NCBI GenBank assembly: GCA_003024785.1
Contig: PUQB01000033.1
Coordinates: forward strand, 651,170-715,169
Origin: Selaginella tamariscina
Lineage: Eukaryota > Streptophyta > Lycopodiopsida > Selaginellales > Selaginellaceae
Direction of reading: 5' to 3'
DNA: 64,000 nucleotides
A program made the translations under genes and the position numbers. The notes beneath the pieces are model-generated. The model did no database searches. It had not been told where the DNA came from and worked only from the letters and a program-made list of their open reading frames with translations. Below, piece after piece: positions 46,862-60,034 of the stretch (position 1 is its first letter; every line of letters starts with the position of its first letter).

Positions 46862-49570
46862 TTAATTAGTTTGAGACCTTGCCTCAAACTCATTCACCAA
46901 CTCCATCGCGTTTTGTAGATTCTCCAATGGTTCCCATGTCGATTCGCACGCGGATAGCCTTTCCATTTGACGAGATACTCAAACTTACGTTTTCGCGTCC
47001 ATAAACCTTCCTTTTGCCCAATATGGATTCGACTTCGTACTCCGTACCTTCATGAACCAGCTCAGGGGGCGACGTAAGTTGCGGATGTTTCTCATCTTTG
47101 TGGAATGGCTCGAGCAAATTGACATGAAACACATTGTGTATTGTTCCCAACTCCGGAGGAAGATCCAACTCATAAGCCACTTTCCCTACTTGCTTCACCA
47201 CCTTGTATGGACCTATGTAGTGCGATAGAAACTTCCTCGAAAGAGTCATTGGAACCTTCAGGTTTTTGGTACTCAACAATACCATATCCCCAACCTGATA
47301 CTCTACATCCCGCCGATGCTTATCGTACTGCTGACGATACCTTTCCTGTGCTGCAGCCATCGCTTGACGAGCAGCTTCCCATGTTCGATACAATTGTCCC
47401 GTGAACTCTGCTACAGATGGAACTCGATTGCTATCGTCTTTCGGTAACACCATACTCTGAGGAATACCACCCTTATTCCCAGTTAACACTTCCATCGGGC
47501 TACATCCGATTGCAGTGTGCATCGAGTTATTGTAACATATCTCAGCCATATCTAAGTGTTCAGCCCAATCAAGTTGATCACCTTGAACATAGCATCTGAG
47601 ATAGTCCTCGACTTGTCGGTTTACCCTCTCCGTCTGACCATCGTTTGTGGATGATAAGCCGTACTAAACCTCAGCATCGTCCCAAATTGCTTGAACAACG
47701 TTCCCCAAAACTTGCCAGTAAATCGAGGATCCCGTCTGAGATCATCGTTTCCGGTAGCCCTCGCACTCTTACGACTTCGTGGAAGAACAACTTTGCTGCT
47801 TGTTTTGCATTCACTGTCTCTACAGTTGGAATGAAATGAGCAACCTTTGAAAATCGATCGACCACCACCATAAGAGCATTGAAACCACAAGATTTTGGCA
47901 ATCCCATGATAAAGTCCAAAGTAACACTTTGAAATGGCCGCTCTGGAATCGGTATACATTGTAACTTCCCAGCTCGTTTTTGCGAACGACTTTTCACTTG
48001 TTGACATGTGGGGCATGTCTTGACATACTTGGCAACATCGTCTATCATACCCGGCCAATAGAATCCCTGTTTCAACAAAGCCAACGTCTTGTGCCTTCCA
48101 CCATGCCCTGCCAAAGGAACGTCGTGATGCTCTCTTAATAGCCTCTCCCTCCATGTCCCTTCTGGAACATAGAGTCTCTTTTCTTTATAATAAAGAACTC
48201 CATCTCGTACTGCAAAATGGGCCTGTTTGAGTGCATCCATTCGACTTTCTATTCCTGCTGGAATATTACCATCTCTTCGTAATTGATGAACTTGTTTCCT
48301 CTTTGCCACCAGGCTCAAAGCTTCCTTGGCAAACTTGTCCTGAGGATACGCCGTCACAAATTCATCCACCAAAGTTGATGGGTGCTGACATAATACGAAG
48401 ATGACCCTTTCTACTGAGTGCATCAGCTACCACATTGTCCTTTCCCGCCTTATGTCTGATTTCAGGCTGAAATCGTGCCAACTTCTGCTGCCATCTAGCA
48501 TACTTTGGTGATAGCTTCGGCTGCGTTTCAAAATACCTTAGAGTTACACTATCTGTCCAAACCACAGTGCCATGACTTGGAAGATAATGACGCCAATACT
48601 CCAAGGAAGCAACAATAGCATACATCTCCTTTTCGTGAGTAGGCCATCGAGTTTGCGCGGCATCTAACTTCTTCGAGAAAAAGGACACTGGATGTCCTTT
48701 TTGTTGCAATACACCACCAATTGCAAAGTCGGAAGCGTCACATTCTACTTCAAAGGGATCTTCAAAGATGGGCAACTGCAAAACTGGCTCAGAAGAGATA
48801 GCCTCTTTGAGTTTGACGAATGCACGTTGGCACTCTGGAGTCCAATGCCATGGAATGTTCTTCGTAAGATCTGTCAATGGGGCCGCTATTTCGAGTAACC
48901 CTTTATGAATCTTCGGTAATACCCTGTCAGACCAAGAAATGATCTAACTTCATGCACGTCTTTTAAGGTCATCCACTCAGTAATAGCTTGAATTTTCTTT
49001 GGGTCCATGGCAACCTCCCCACCTGAGATCAAGTGTCCCAAGAAATCTATCTTGGTTTGACCAAATGCGCACTTGCTTTCTTTAGCATACAACTGGTTCT
49101 CTCTCAACCTCTGAAACACTTTTTCTAAGTGTTCCACATGTTCTCAATTGTCGAACTGAAAACCAGAATGTCATCAATATACACCACCACGAACTCGTCT
49201 AGATAGTCTCTAAACACATCATCCATCATTGTGCAAAAAGTTGCTGGAGCATTGCACAACCCGAATGGCAAGACTAGAAACTCAAATGATCCATAACGCG
49301 TTCGAAAAGCGGTCTTCTCAATGTCATTCTCTGCTACCCGAATCTGATGGTACCCAGACCTCAAGTCTATTCTTGAAAATACTTTGCTTTGATAGTCTAT
49401 CAAACAAGTCGTCCACTCGCGGAAGAGGATACTTGTTTTTGATAGTTATCGCGTTCAGTGCTCGATAGTCCACACACATTCGCATCGTACCATCCTTTTT
49501 CATTACAAACAAGATCGGTGCACCATATGGTATCGACTAGGTCGAATGTGTCCTCGACCAACCAATTCCG
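46862..49570 (-). pseudogene. Chromovirus pol: reverse transcriptase, RNase H, integrase, chromodomain
   Basis: From right to left: RT begins at [19 protein letters not shown], includes [22 protein letters not shown] and the catalytic [11 protein letters not shown] (about 49510-49140). RNase H follows with VECDASDFAIGGVL and KDNVVADALSRK (about 48770-48430). Integrase has the HHCC zinc finger (HDVPLAGHGG, CPTCQQVK), the core LDFIMGLPKS and DRFSKVAHFIP, and a distal part around 47650-46950 with FLSHYIGPYKVV. The C terminus carries a chromodomain (YEVESILGKR, then in another frame FEYLVKWKGY and STWEPLENLQNAMEL), which targets plant chromoviruses to marked chromatin. Frame changes near 49390, 49140, 48890, 48370, 47720, 47640 and 46960 interrupt the ORF as read. 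Confidence 0.92.
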
Positions 49571-49848
49571 TCAGCTGTCTCTTCAATTCAATCAACTCTT
49601 GAGGATTAACCGATATGGGGCTCTTGCCGGTGGAGACGAACCGGCAAAACCTCTATTCTGTGGTCCACAGCTCGACGTGGAGGTAACTCAGGCGGCAAAT
49701 CTTCGGTAACACATCCTAAACATGTTCAAGACTTCCAAAATAGGTTCGGGAACATGTTCTTGACCATCTCCTATTTTGACTTCACCAGTATCCAAAACCA
49801 TTGCAAGAAACACACGTTCCCGATGTCTAACTGCCTTACGCAACTGAG

Positions 49849-51536
49849 TCAAGGTAAGGAACAATCCCTATCAGTTAGCGTTTCCATTCTGAGCGTCGTT
49901 TTTCTAATGGCTTCTTTATCTGCTGCAAGCGTGATTCGATTATCTCCGGAACCCCTCATTTCGATTACATGTTTATGGAACCATTCCATACCCAGAACAA
50001 AGTCAAACCCCGTCATATTCAAGACAACTAAGTCTAGCTTAGCCTTCCAATCTTTGATTTGGACAGGAACTGCCCTTGCTATATTATTAGTATTTTGAGA
50101 ACCTTTGCCAAAATTGATCTTTATTTCACACATCTTTATTACATCCAAATTCAATCGACGAGCTAGACTAGTCGATATGAAGTTGTATGTTGCTCCAGTA
50201 TCGATCATTCGGACTCGGTCCCCTCGTATCCTTCCTGTCAAATATAGCAAAGGGTCAGTTTTGTCTTGAATAGCGAATAAGGCAGGTTGTGTCTGGCACA
50301 ACATTACCTCTTCTGACTCATCTTCCGGATCTTCAAGCGTTTCTGGTTCAGCAACTTCCTCTTCTACCATCGCCTTGAAATGTCCTGATTGTTGTGAGGG
50401 TGCCGGACACTCTTTAGCAAAATGACCAGGCTTGTTACAATTATAACATTTCACGACCCCGCCTGCGGAACGCGGGGGAGCAGACTTTGGAGCCGATCCT
50501 TTGGTCTGCTGAGGAGGTGGTAACGCCAATGGTTTCCGAAATCCGGTGGGTCTTGATGTGTCCGAAAACTTGGAACTGCCAACAAAGGGACTTGCACTTC
50601 GAATTGATGGCGATTGATCTGGTCGCCTATCAAACCTTCTGAACCCAGACTTTGGAGGAAACCTCCTTGGTTTAGGTTTTGCTTCCTCCCCTTTGTACAA
50701 GTCTTCTAACGACATGCCATAAGCAACCTTTTGAGCTGCCTCTTGACATTCCCGATAGCTTGTGGGCTTGTACCTTAAGATCTCCCTTCGCGTTTCTCAT
50801 TCAAGCTAGCCATGAAGCAACTTCGAGCTTCATCATCGCTCATATTTGGCACCAATCGCCGTACACTTTCGAATCGATAAACGTGGTCCATAGGACTTCC
50901 CCGAACTCCCTGTTGACAAAGTGCCAGGTCAGCACGCAATCGCAAACCGAGATCATCCGGCATATACTGCTTTTTGATCTCCTTTTTCATGTGCTTCCAG
51001 CTGTTTCGGTATCCACGTTCACCTTCAACAATTCGCCACCAAGTCTTAGCTTCTTCTTTAAGAAACTGCTTAGCACATGCAACCTTTTCTGTCTTTCTCA
51101 CGGAAGCAGCCTCGAAATAGCTTTCCATATCATACAACCAGTCATCCAAAACCTTGTAATCCTTTGAACCCATGAAATTCGAAGGCTTTACCGGTTTGAA
51201 TTTACTGGGACCTCCACCAACTACTTCCGTCGAAGAATCTGATTCAGAGGAACCTGACTCTGAGTCATGCTTCTTCTTCTTTTTCCGTGTGTCTGGTTGC
51301 GGAACGTCTGGCACTGCCGTATTCGTTGGAATCCGAACGGCAACATTATCGATTCTGTCATTCAATCCCAAGACATCCCCTCGAAGTTCGTTTAGGGCAT
51401 CCATCATTATTTCACGCCAACCAGGTCGCTGCCTAGCCCTAGGGGGTCGACCTGGATCAGCTTCATCCATCTCCTCATTTTGAGCCTCTGCGACAGCCCT
51501 CTCTGCCTCAGGCTCCGGTTGCTTTCTTTTGCTCAT
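49849..51536 (-). pseudogene. Chromovirus gag, zinc knuckle and protease
   Basis: Starts at MSKRKQPEPEAERAV (ATG 51536). The gag core includes FMGSKDYKVLDDWLYDMESY, AKTWWRIVEGERG and VRRLVPNM. A frame change near 50780 follows. The second part reads CYNCNKPGHFAKEC, a CCHC RNA-binding knuckle, and then the aspartic protease MIDTGATYNFIS with the later FVLGMEWF motif. Gag forms the particle; the protease processes gag-pol. Confidence 0.9.
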
Positions 51537-51844
51537 CGTATTGAACCCTAGTTTCAACACTCGGAGAATATGCTCGGAATATTCCCAATGTTAAGTTGGA
51601 AACACCCTGCACAGGTTGTACACCCACACACATCAGCTTGAAAGCATAAGACTTTCGGACATACCTAGAATCTCACGCCGACTCACTGAGCAAGTGTTCT
51701 CCGAAGTTTGACAACTCACAGGATCAAACTCTCTGCGCAGAATACAGACATGTTAACCAAAGCGATAGAGTAGATCAAGAATTTAGAGTTATCTAAACAT
51801 TGAAACACTCTATGACTTAAGGTAGTCCTACTGACCGCAGAGAA

Positions 51845-51859
51845 CTTGCTCCGATACCA
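51845..51859 (-). other. Primer-binding site, initiator Met tRNA type
   Basis: The minus strand reads TGGTATCGGAGCAAG two bases after the 5' LTR; the usual plant form is TGGTATCAGAGC, complementary to the 3' end of initiator tRNA-Met. Confidence 0.85.
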
Positions 51860-51861
51860 AT

Positions 51862-52834
51862 TGTCAGAGTTTTTACCTGGTGCCACAAAGGCGGCTTGCC
51901 AGGTGCCAACCCTGGAATCCCCTCTCTGGAAACCCCACGGAATCTGGTAAAGTAACCCGTATTAGGAACCCAACCCTTAGGAACTTAAACCCTAACTGAC
52001 CAAGTCCACGAACGAGACTCACCTTGTGAATCAGGATGCACGGACTGCCGAGTTATAGGTGTTGTTCCTAGCTTGGCGTGGTTGAGGCGGCCGGAGCAAG
52101 GCCTCAACCACTAGTTCTGCGGAACGTGAACTCGGGCAATACCTTTGAGCTTGCGAGCAGGTTTTCGGACCAAGGAATCTGGCTAACTCCTTGGAAGTGA
52201 CGTGCCCTTGTCTCAAAGGCAAGATCCTGCCAACGATAAGGATAGTCTAACCCTAGGGTGGGTTGTACCCCTGTCGTGTGGAAGTTTGGGCGGCACAACA
52301 GAGGGTTGCACCTTGACGACACAAGCTTAGCTTGCACCGGTAGGAGGTTAACGAGCTCTCTTTTGAACCCAGGAAGCCTCACTACATATACTCTACCTTA
52401 TTTATGTGACGGACCCCCCCCCCCTGTTTACCTAAATGAGTAAGTGGGCTGGCACGGAAATGCCAGCCCTTAGAGAAAATGGTTGTCCTAACCTAATCCT
52501 AAACCTAACCCCTAGGGGGGGGTTTAGGACGTGGGGTTAGGGCAACCCTAGGGTTAGGTCAACCCTAGGGTGTCCCTAACCCTTATTTTGACAAGCTATA
52601 GCGAAGAACCCTAACCTGGAACGTCAAAACGGGGGAGGGTTCTCTAAATGGAAGTGCTAGCTTCGCCTAGAGTTTCTTGCAAATACCTAACGACACCCGG
52701 CCGGACCATCACTAGATACCCAAGTGCACTATGCGGGCCTGTTTCTTCTACATCTAGGGTTCGTCACATAATCCAGTAGGTAACAACAGTCAAACCCCAA
52801 AGTAAAGGGTCGAGTCATAGTAAAAACTATGACA
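51862..52834 (-). repeat. 5' LTR of the chromovirus
   Basis: 973 bp; differs from the other LTR by a handful of 1-2 base indels and, by eye, by no substitution. Confidence 0.95.
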
Positions 52835-52839
52835 TGAAC
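52835..52839. repeat. Target-site duplication TGAAC, right
   Basis: Directly follows the right LTR and matches 45501-45505. Confidence 0.9.
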
Positions 52840-53520
52840 AATCGTATCCTCCATCAGCAATGATGTATTCAGGGATATCTCCAAAAGGAGTCTGATACAA
52901 CTCACATTTGCATATAATACCGTCTCTCCAAGCACGACAAGCATTTGAGTTGTTCCATATGCGTCTATCAGGTGCAGCTCCTGGCCAACCTACATACACA
53001 TCTAAAAACTTTGCCCGACTATCAACAATAGCCTGCACAACAAAAGTGTAATGTCGCTTTGCCCCAGCATACCAGTCCTTAGGATCACCATTAGGTCATT
53101 CAATGTGTATGTGGGTGCAGTCCATTGCACCAACACAGTTTGGAAACCCTTGCAATTCTTTAAGTTCTCTTCATCTGGCCACTCCAAATGCTTCTCTCCT
53201 CTGTGTAATAAAGATGTCACGAATTTTCGAAGACATTTCTGAGCTGTAGATGTTGCAACTCCAAAGTTTGCTGCAATGGTGCTCCAATGATCTCCAGTTG
53301 CCAAACGTTTAAGTGCAATAGCTACCTGTTTTTCTACCTCATTCTTACGCCCAATAATTTCTAAGACCAAGTGGAGGTTTAGTTTGTAAATCAGGACGTA
53401 CTAGATCACAAATACTGAAATGTTTCATATGAAACCTTGAAAGTCTACTTCCAATAAAGTGGGTCAATGAGAACCATCTCATTTTCATATTGTAACCACC
53501 AATGTAATGACCTTGGCTTA
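52835..53520 (-). pseudogene. HARBI1-type transposase, N-terminal part (right of the insertion)
   Basis: Reading leftward: FHMKHFSICDLVRPDLQTKP, then VAIALKRLATGDHWSTIAAN and FGVATSTAQKCLRKFV (helix-turn-helix region), AIVDSRAKFLDVYVGWPGAA (first catalytic Asp region), DRRIWNNSNACRAW and IIADGGYDCS (second catalytic region). The chromovirus is inserted right after DGGYDCS; joining at the duplicated TGAAC continues the frame into PLLVPYPHMYRG at 45500. Frame changes near 53370, 53080 and 53030 are also present. Confidence 0.85.
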
Positions 53521-53530
53521 ATGTAATAAA

Positions 53531-54039
53531 TGCCTACTCTTTGACCAATTAATTGTTTTCTATTAATAGCTTTAGAAGCAAATGACGAAGCAAGGAGAAA
53601 CATTATCTTATTCATATTACTTGTAAAACCATCAAGTTAAAGTAATAATAAAGAAAGAGACTCTAAATCTTCAACACACATACTAGGTTTAACAAATGCA
53701 AGTTACCACATTTGAAGAAGTGAGAGAATAGCCTTATGAACTCCTCTAATCACCATTAATAAGAACACCAAGAATTGCTTCTTCATTTGATCTTCCATAG
53801 AAGAAATATTAAATTATAGATTAATTTTAGGATTTCTTGAATTTGGTGCCCCGTAGACACTATGACGTGGCAAAAAATAGTGGCAACATCACATGCGATA
53901 TGAACATATTCATTTGTTTTGTCGGTTAGCCCATCCATCCAAAAATGTTACATATGACACCACCCTTAAATTTTAATGGGCACTTATGAATTATTCTAAA
54001 AAGATTCTCATCAAGATTCTTCAAAGGCTAGGTCGAGGG
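53531..54039. other. Spacer, no gene seen
   Basis: AT-rich to 53830, then mixed sequence with no recognisable coding or repeat structure. Confidence 0.4.
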
Positions 54040-54460
54040 TTCGCAACAGCTAGATTTTGACGCTAGATCGACTGATGTCAGGGGTGCAATTACCACCCCA
54101 CGGATAGCAAGGAGGCGGTGATTGGGGATTTAGGGTTTCCAAAGGAAGAGCATGACACTAATCAGGGTGGCAATCAAGGCAGCGATTAGGCGACAAGCGG
54201 GGAGGAGGAGATGGCGTAGACTTTAGGTCTCAATCGAGACCAAGGCCGACTCGGTGCTGGAGGTGGAGCTCAAGGCCCAAGTTTAGGGCATGCCAATCTA
54301 GGAGCTCCACAAGCTCCATGCGGGAATCCCTGAGCTACATGCAGGAATCCCGCACATCCACGAGCTCTTGGAGTTGGGCGTGTGAATCCCACGGCACGCA
54401 AAGTTGAGTGCGGCAATTCTAAACCACCAGCTGTCACCCAAACTCCTCTCTCAAACTTTG
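54040..54460. other. GC-richer island of unknown nature
   Basis: About 400 bases of clearly higher GC than the surroundings, with imperfect repeats of GGAATCCC and CACGAGCTC (GCGGGAATCCCTGAGCT, GCAGGAATCCCGCAC, GTGTGAATCCCACGG). No open frame of a known kind. It may be a relic of an inserted element. Confidence 0.45.
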
Positions 54461-57400
54461 TGCAAATGCTGAATTTGAAAATTTAAATTTGAATTTTAGA
54501 ATTTTAAGTAAAATTTAAAGGTGAAAACATATTCGGAGATGAAAACATTAGCAAAATTTAAGTGTTTCATGTATGAAGAGACATGCATTTAGGGTTAAAA
54601 TTTGAGGACAAATTCACTGTCATGTGCGAACATAACAAGTATTAAAATGTGTAATTAAATCGCAAAAATCACTTTAAAGTTTCTATGTGCGAATGTGCAG
54701 ACCATCAACTTTTTAATTGTTAGCACTTCAAATTTTTAAGTATAAGTGCAGGTGCGAATCGACCTTATAATTAATAAAACTTCAAATGATGAAGTATAAG
54801 CTAGTTATATTTTGAACACAATATAGAAATATTACACCTATATGCATATGTATAGGATTGTATTTTAAACCACCCTTTTCAAAAAAATCACTTAAATGTG
54901 AAATAATACATAATTGTACACATAGAGAGCATATTAAATATAGGGGAACACAAGAAAAATCGTAATTCTTTTAGAAAGATTATATATACAAGACACAACA
55001 AATATTTAAATAAACCTCCTATGCTGCATGAAAGAGAGAAGTGTGTATAACATATGCACGGACATACACACACATATAAGGTATAATATATCAAACCTCT
55101 TTAAATTTAATATAGAATATTATTAAACTATTTAAATATTTTAAGATCTTCATTTTTTAAACAAAGCTTAAAACTAAAAGCCTAGATTACAAAGTATTTT
55201 TATGATATATTATTAAAGCTTCTCACCTTAAGCATAAAATATTATTAGGATGTTTTAGTTTATTGTAAATTTTTTTATGATTATCATTTATTAAATACAA
55301 TTTAAAGTTGAAATAAATTCTAAACTATAGAATTAAAAGAGGTATCTAAACCCCTACCATATTATTAGGATTTTTTTTTTCTTATAATTTATTTTTAAAA
55401 AAATTCAATATTGAAATTAAATTTAAACCATCCAATTAAACATATCCTACCAAGATATTTATAAGATATTTTAATTTATTTATTTTAAAAGAAAATTTAG
55501 AAATTAAAATAAAATAATATATAGTAATATTACTAAAACATTTTAATTTTCTATAATTAAATTAAGTTCAAAACTAAAATAAAACAAATCCTTTTTTTAA
55601 AATAAAATTATTATTAATATATTCTTATCTTATTTCTTAAACATAATTTATACACATATAATATTCATAAAGTTTAAATAACTTAACTCCATTAGAACAT
55701 TATTACAATATTTATATTTCTTATCATATGATTTTTTAACAAAGCTTAAAACTAAAATAACATCTATACTTAGAAATAGAATATTATGAAAACATTTTAA
55801 AGATAAAACTATGACATTTTCAATTTGTATGATTATAATTACTTAAATTTTATTATATTTATTTATTTAAATTATATAATACAATTGCTTCATTATTTTA
55901 TTTTCAAACATGTGTTAAAATAAGAAGGATATGCTTATATAAATGAAAAGATTTTTTATATACATTTGAAATACATATAAATGAAGAAAAGTACCGAGAA
56001 ACATGACATAATGCAAGCTTTATTTGGTGATGCTTAAATATTAATAATAATGTTATTTGTTCAACTAATAAAGTGTTGCTTTTATATTAAAGTATTGTTT
56101 TTTTTTTTTATTTTCATTATTTATATCATAAACATAGTTGTCGATTTCTTTGACATCGTTTGTGTTATAAAGGGAAAAATCAATTCTTTTTTTTATAGGT
56201 TGTTAAAAAATAACAATGTACAATTTTGAAAAATTTATTCTCATAAAAGTTATTTAAAATAAAGTTTTGTTTATTTGTTTGTTCATTTTTTTCTTACTAT
56301 TAAACAAAAACACAATGACAATTCTAAAATAAATTTATAGAGTTATACATATTTTAAAACTTATGTTTTGAATTTCTTATAAGAAAAGAGATTTGTTCTT
56401 TTTATTTATACCCAAATAATGTTAAAAATATTTCATAATGGAGACACATTTTACCCTTCACATATAGTTTATGAATTTTATAATATTTAAAGACAATGCA
56501 AAAGTGAAGCTAGAGCGCATGACATTTTTGTAAATAAAAATAATTTATTCAGTTAAATATATTATTTAATCAAAACAATATTCGCTTCTCATTAGTGATT
56601 TAAAGAACGAAACTTTATTATTTTTATTTAAAAATCACAAAAAATATTTATGAGTGACATAATGCAATTATATATAGCACAATCATTTTTAATTATACAA
56701 TGGCCTATTCAATGTATTAAAACAACATACACAATACAATTTAGAATATCTCATAAAATATTAATTATTATTAAATTATAGTTACGTGCGGATACCTTTG
56801 CGCCATTTGGTGACCGTTTACGGACGTCTTTATTATAAATATGTTTAAATTTAAAAAATTAACAAATTTAATTTTAATTTTTTTGTAAGGTTATCAATAA
56901 GTCAAAATTGCTGATTATGCAAATATAAAAAGTTTATTTACATTTTATTAATAATGAGTTTTTGTGTTTTATTAGTTTTATTTATTGTGATTTGGGTTTT
57001 TTTTTTTGATTATTTGTTTTTGTGATTTTAGTCTTGTTTTCTAATAATAAATAATAAATAATAAATGGTTAAATACACAATTGTGTTCGCACAAATTTAT
57101 AAATGTTTATGGACTATGTTATGGATACCATGAAAATGCAATTTTAAAATATGATTTCAATAATTATTTATATTTTATATATTATTTTTCATAATGAAAA
57201 CAAAATATAAGAAAGAGATGAAGTGGAGTTACAATTATAAGTGCTACTATTTTTTTAAATTTTTTTTTAATAAATAAATAAATTTTGTAGGCTAAACCAA
57301 AAAGCATATGTGCAACAGTCAACAAAAATAAATTAAAGAAAAAAACAAAAACATTTATGCAACAATTAATAAAAATAAGTGACTCACTTTCTTCCCTCTT

Positions 57401-57833
57401 GCCTTTAAATTACACACATGTATTTGTATTAAAGTTTTAAAAAAAAATAATAAATATACAATGTACTTTATTACTAATAAAAATATCTTTAAATATATAA
57501 TGTATGTAGGTGTTTTAAATAAAATTTATATATTAAAAATTTCAATGGTGAAACATTTGATTTTATATAAAACAACTTTAAATTGTTACTTAAATTACAT
57601 AATATCAGTAATATATTTATATATAAGAATTAAATTAATGTATGTTTATATGCTTATAATTTTGTGTATTTATATAAAATTAAATATTATTAATAAAATT
57701 TAATATTATAAATATATTATTTCCTTAAGGAATCTATGTACATGTAACATATTTAAACCACATATATGTCAAATGATGAAGTATAACTTAGTTCTACTTT
57801 TAACACACGTACACATACACATATATATTTAAA

Positions 57834-57918
<85 letters not shown>

Positions 57919-58746
57919 GATAGTATAATATATCAAGCCCTTTACATTTAATATAGAATACTATTAAAATATTTGTAAGATTAACACTTTTTATATAAAG
58001 TTTAAAATTAAAAGTCTAGATTACAACATATATTTTATGGTTAATATAAGAGCTTCTCACCTTAAATATAAATTATTAGGCTACTTTAATTTTTTTAAAG
58101 ATTATAGTTTCTTAAGTTTTTTTTTTATGATTATCATTTTGTACATAAGATTTGAAATTGAAATAAAATCTAAGACATCAAATAAAAATAAGTATTTAGA
58201 TTCTTGTAAGATATTATTAGGATAATTTAATATTTTTATGATTATTATTTATTAATAATTTTAATATTAAAACTAAATTTAAACCATCGAATTAATACAT
58301 ATCTTACCAAAATATTTCAATTTGTTCAATTTAAGATTAAAATAAAATAACATATACTTCATCAATGCCTTTTTTAAATATTAATAAACATTTTATAGTT
58401 AATGAAGTTTAAGAATGAAATAAAATAAACTTTTCTAAAGTTTCATGTTTCACACTTAATTTAAATTATATGTATTTAGACGTTTATAAATATATAAATG
58501 TTTATATCATTTTAAAAATTAAATTATTATTAATATATTTCTTATCTTATGCAATATTAAACATAATTTATTAAAGGGTGAACTGAAGATTTGTTGTGAA
58601 ACAAAAATAAAAGGGAATCATAATTTAGATTTTAACATTCTTTAAATACTTAATTCCATTTTACATACACCCATTTCATATAATATTAAAGATACATTAA
58701 AAATACATAAATTTTAAAGATATATAAAAATACAGTATTTACAATA
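54461..58746. other. AT-rich gene desert
   Basis: Very high A+T with homopolymer runs; no gene, RNA gene or ordered repeat seen apart from the TA tract at 57838-57911. Confidence 0.6.
57838..57911. repeat. Long TA microsatellite
   Basis: More than 30 TA units with one ATTAATA interruption near 57876. Confidence 0.95.
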
Positions 58747-58907
58747 TGTGAGAGCTCGGAATATAGAAATGTATATATCCATTAGTTTAGAAACCCTAAC
58801 TTATATACAAGAGTGAGTAATCCAGATTGAATCCAATCCAACTGTTATCAAAATCCATTATGCTAATAATAGTATGTGCACATGCAACCATACACGTGGA
58901 TCTTACA
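58747..58907 (-). repeat. LTR of the short element (3' side)
   Basis: 161 bp, begins TGTGAGAGCTCGGAATATAG and ends GATCTTACA; about 85-90 % like the partner at 60035-60195 by eye. Confidence 0.88.
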
Positions 58908-58927
58908 TCATCCCTCCTCTCGGAAGG
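58908..58927 (-). other. Polypurine tract of the short LTR element
   Basis: The minus strand reads CCTTCCGAGAGGAGGGATGA directly before the LTR. Confidence 0.7.
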
Positions 58928-58938
58928 GTGTAAGTTGG

Positions 58939-60034
58939 TTAGAGTTCTCTTGTAGATGGGCCCGGATCTGAAGGAACATTAGAAGGAGGCATTGGTGGAT
59001 CTGTAGGCGGCATAACTTGTTCCCATTGCACAAAATGTTTTAATCGTTGTACATGTACAATCTCCAGAGGATCGGGTTGAATGTCATGCCGAACCTCATA
59101 AATCTGTGGCCTACTTGCCGTAGCACTCGATACGGTCCTTTCCACTGAGGAAGGAGACTCTTAGCTAAACCATGTACCGTAAGCTTGGGAAAACGAACCA
59201 ACACCAGTTCATCAACCTTGTACTCTGCAGGAGGACGATGATGCGAGTTGTAGCGTTGTTGTTGTCCTACTTGTACGCGGCCCAAGTGTTTTGTTGACTC
59301 CGCATGAACCAATGAAAGAATGCTTGTCAGATACCAATCCCACGACCTAGCATCAGTAGCTTGCGGTAACCGAAAAGGCAAACCCAACTCTGTTGGCAAT
59401 ACCGGGTCATGAACATACAAGAGCTTATATGGGGAAGTACCAATGAAACTTTGAACTCCAGTGACATAAGCACATCGGAGAAACGACAGATAACCATCCC
59501 AATCCGAATGTTGAAAGTTCACATACTTCGGGATCATCCCCTTGAAGGTTCTGACGAGCCGTTCCACTAAACCATCTGTCTAAAGATGATAAGCACTTGT
59601 GAAAGTGTGGTGTATCCCTAGTCGAAATGTCAAAACGTGAAATGCCTCAGCTATAAATGTAGGACCATTACCGAGAGAATTCGCTCTGGACAAGAATGCT
59701 GAAACACGACCCGATTCAGGAGAAACTGACCAACAGCAAAAGCAGTTGCATTAGCAAGAGCACCAACTTCAATTAGGTAATCAGAAGCAATAATAACGTA
59801 CTCGTTACCAGCAGTTGACTACGGAAAAGGTCCCATTAAATCAAATGTCACCAATTCAAACGGACGAGAAATTGCAATTGACTCCAACCGTCCTTCCGAA
59901 GCACATGGGGGAGTATTACGAGCTTGGCACCACACACAGCTACGCACATACCGAATCACATTTCCTTGCAACTCCAACAAATAGAAAGATCTATGCAGCT
60001 TCTCCTCACCCAACGATGCCCTCACCTCCACCAA
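58939..60034 (-). pseudogene. Gypsy integrase remnant
   Basis: Reading leftward from 60034: SLGEEKLHRSFYLLELQGNV and VWCQARNTPP (end of the integrase zinc finger), FELVTFDLMGPFP (catalytic core start), then after a gap with stops ERLVRTFKGMIPKYV, GTSPYKLLYVHDPVLP, and YKVDELVLVRFPK, LLPQWKGPYRVLRQVG (C-terminal GPY/F-like module). It ends with a Pro-rich tail. Frame changes near 59820, 59640 and 59060 leave it non-functional as read. It belongs to a lineage different from the chromovirus at 45506-52834. Confidence 0.8.

Larger units (their letters stand above)
45506..52834 (-). mobile_element. Full-length Ty3/gypsy chromovirus (7.3 kb)
   Basis: LTRs of 979 and 973 bp beginning TGTCA and ending TGACA, a 5-bp target duplication, a primer-binding site, a polypurine tract and all gag-pol domains in the order gag, zinc knuckle, protease, RT, RNase H, integrase, chromodomain mark a plant chromovirus on the minus strand. 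The near-identical LTRs imply a recent insertion. Single-base shifts interrupt the coding region in several places. An old relative lies at 1080-1880. Confidence 0.95.
41832..53530. mobile_element. PIF/Harbinger-like DNA transposon (ends not located), split by a chromovirus
   Basis: Two signature genes of this superfamily are present: a rightward MYB/trihelix-like DNA-binding gene and a leftward HARBI1-type transposase. The transposase is cut by the LTR element at 45506-52834. I could not see matching terminal inverted repeats or the usual 3-bp target duplication, so the borders are only the limits of the recognisable genes and the end of element copy 2. Confidence 0.65.
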
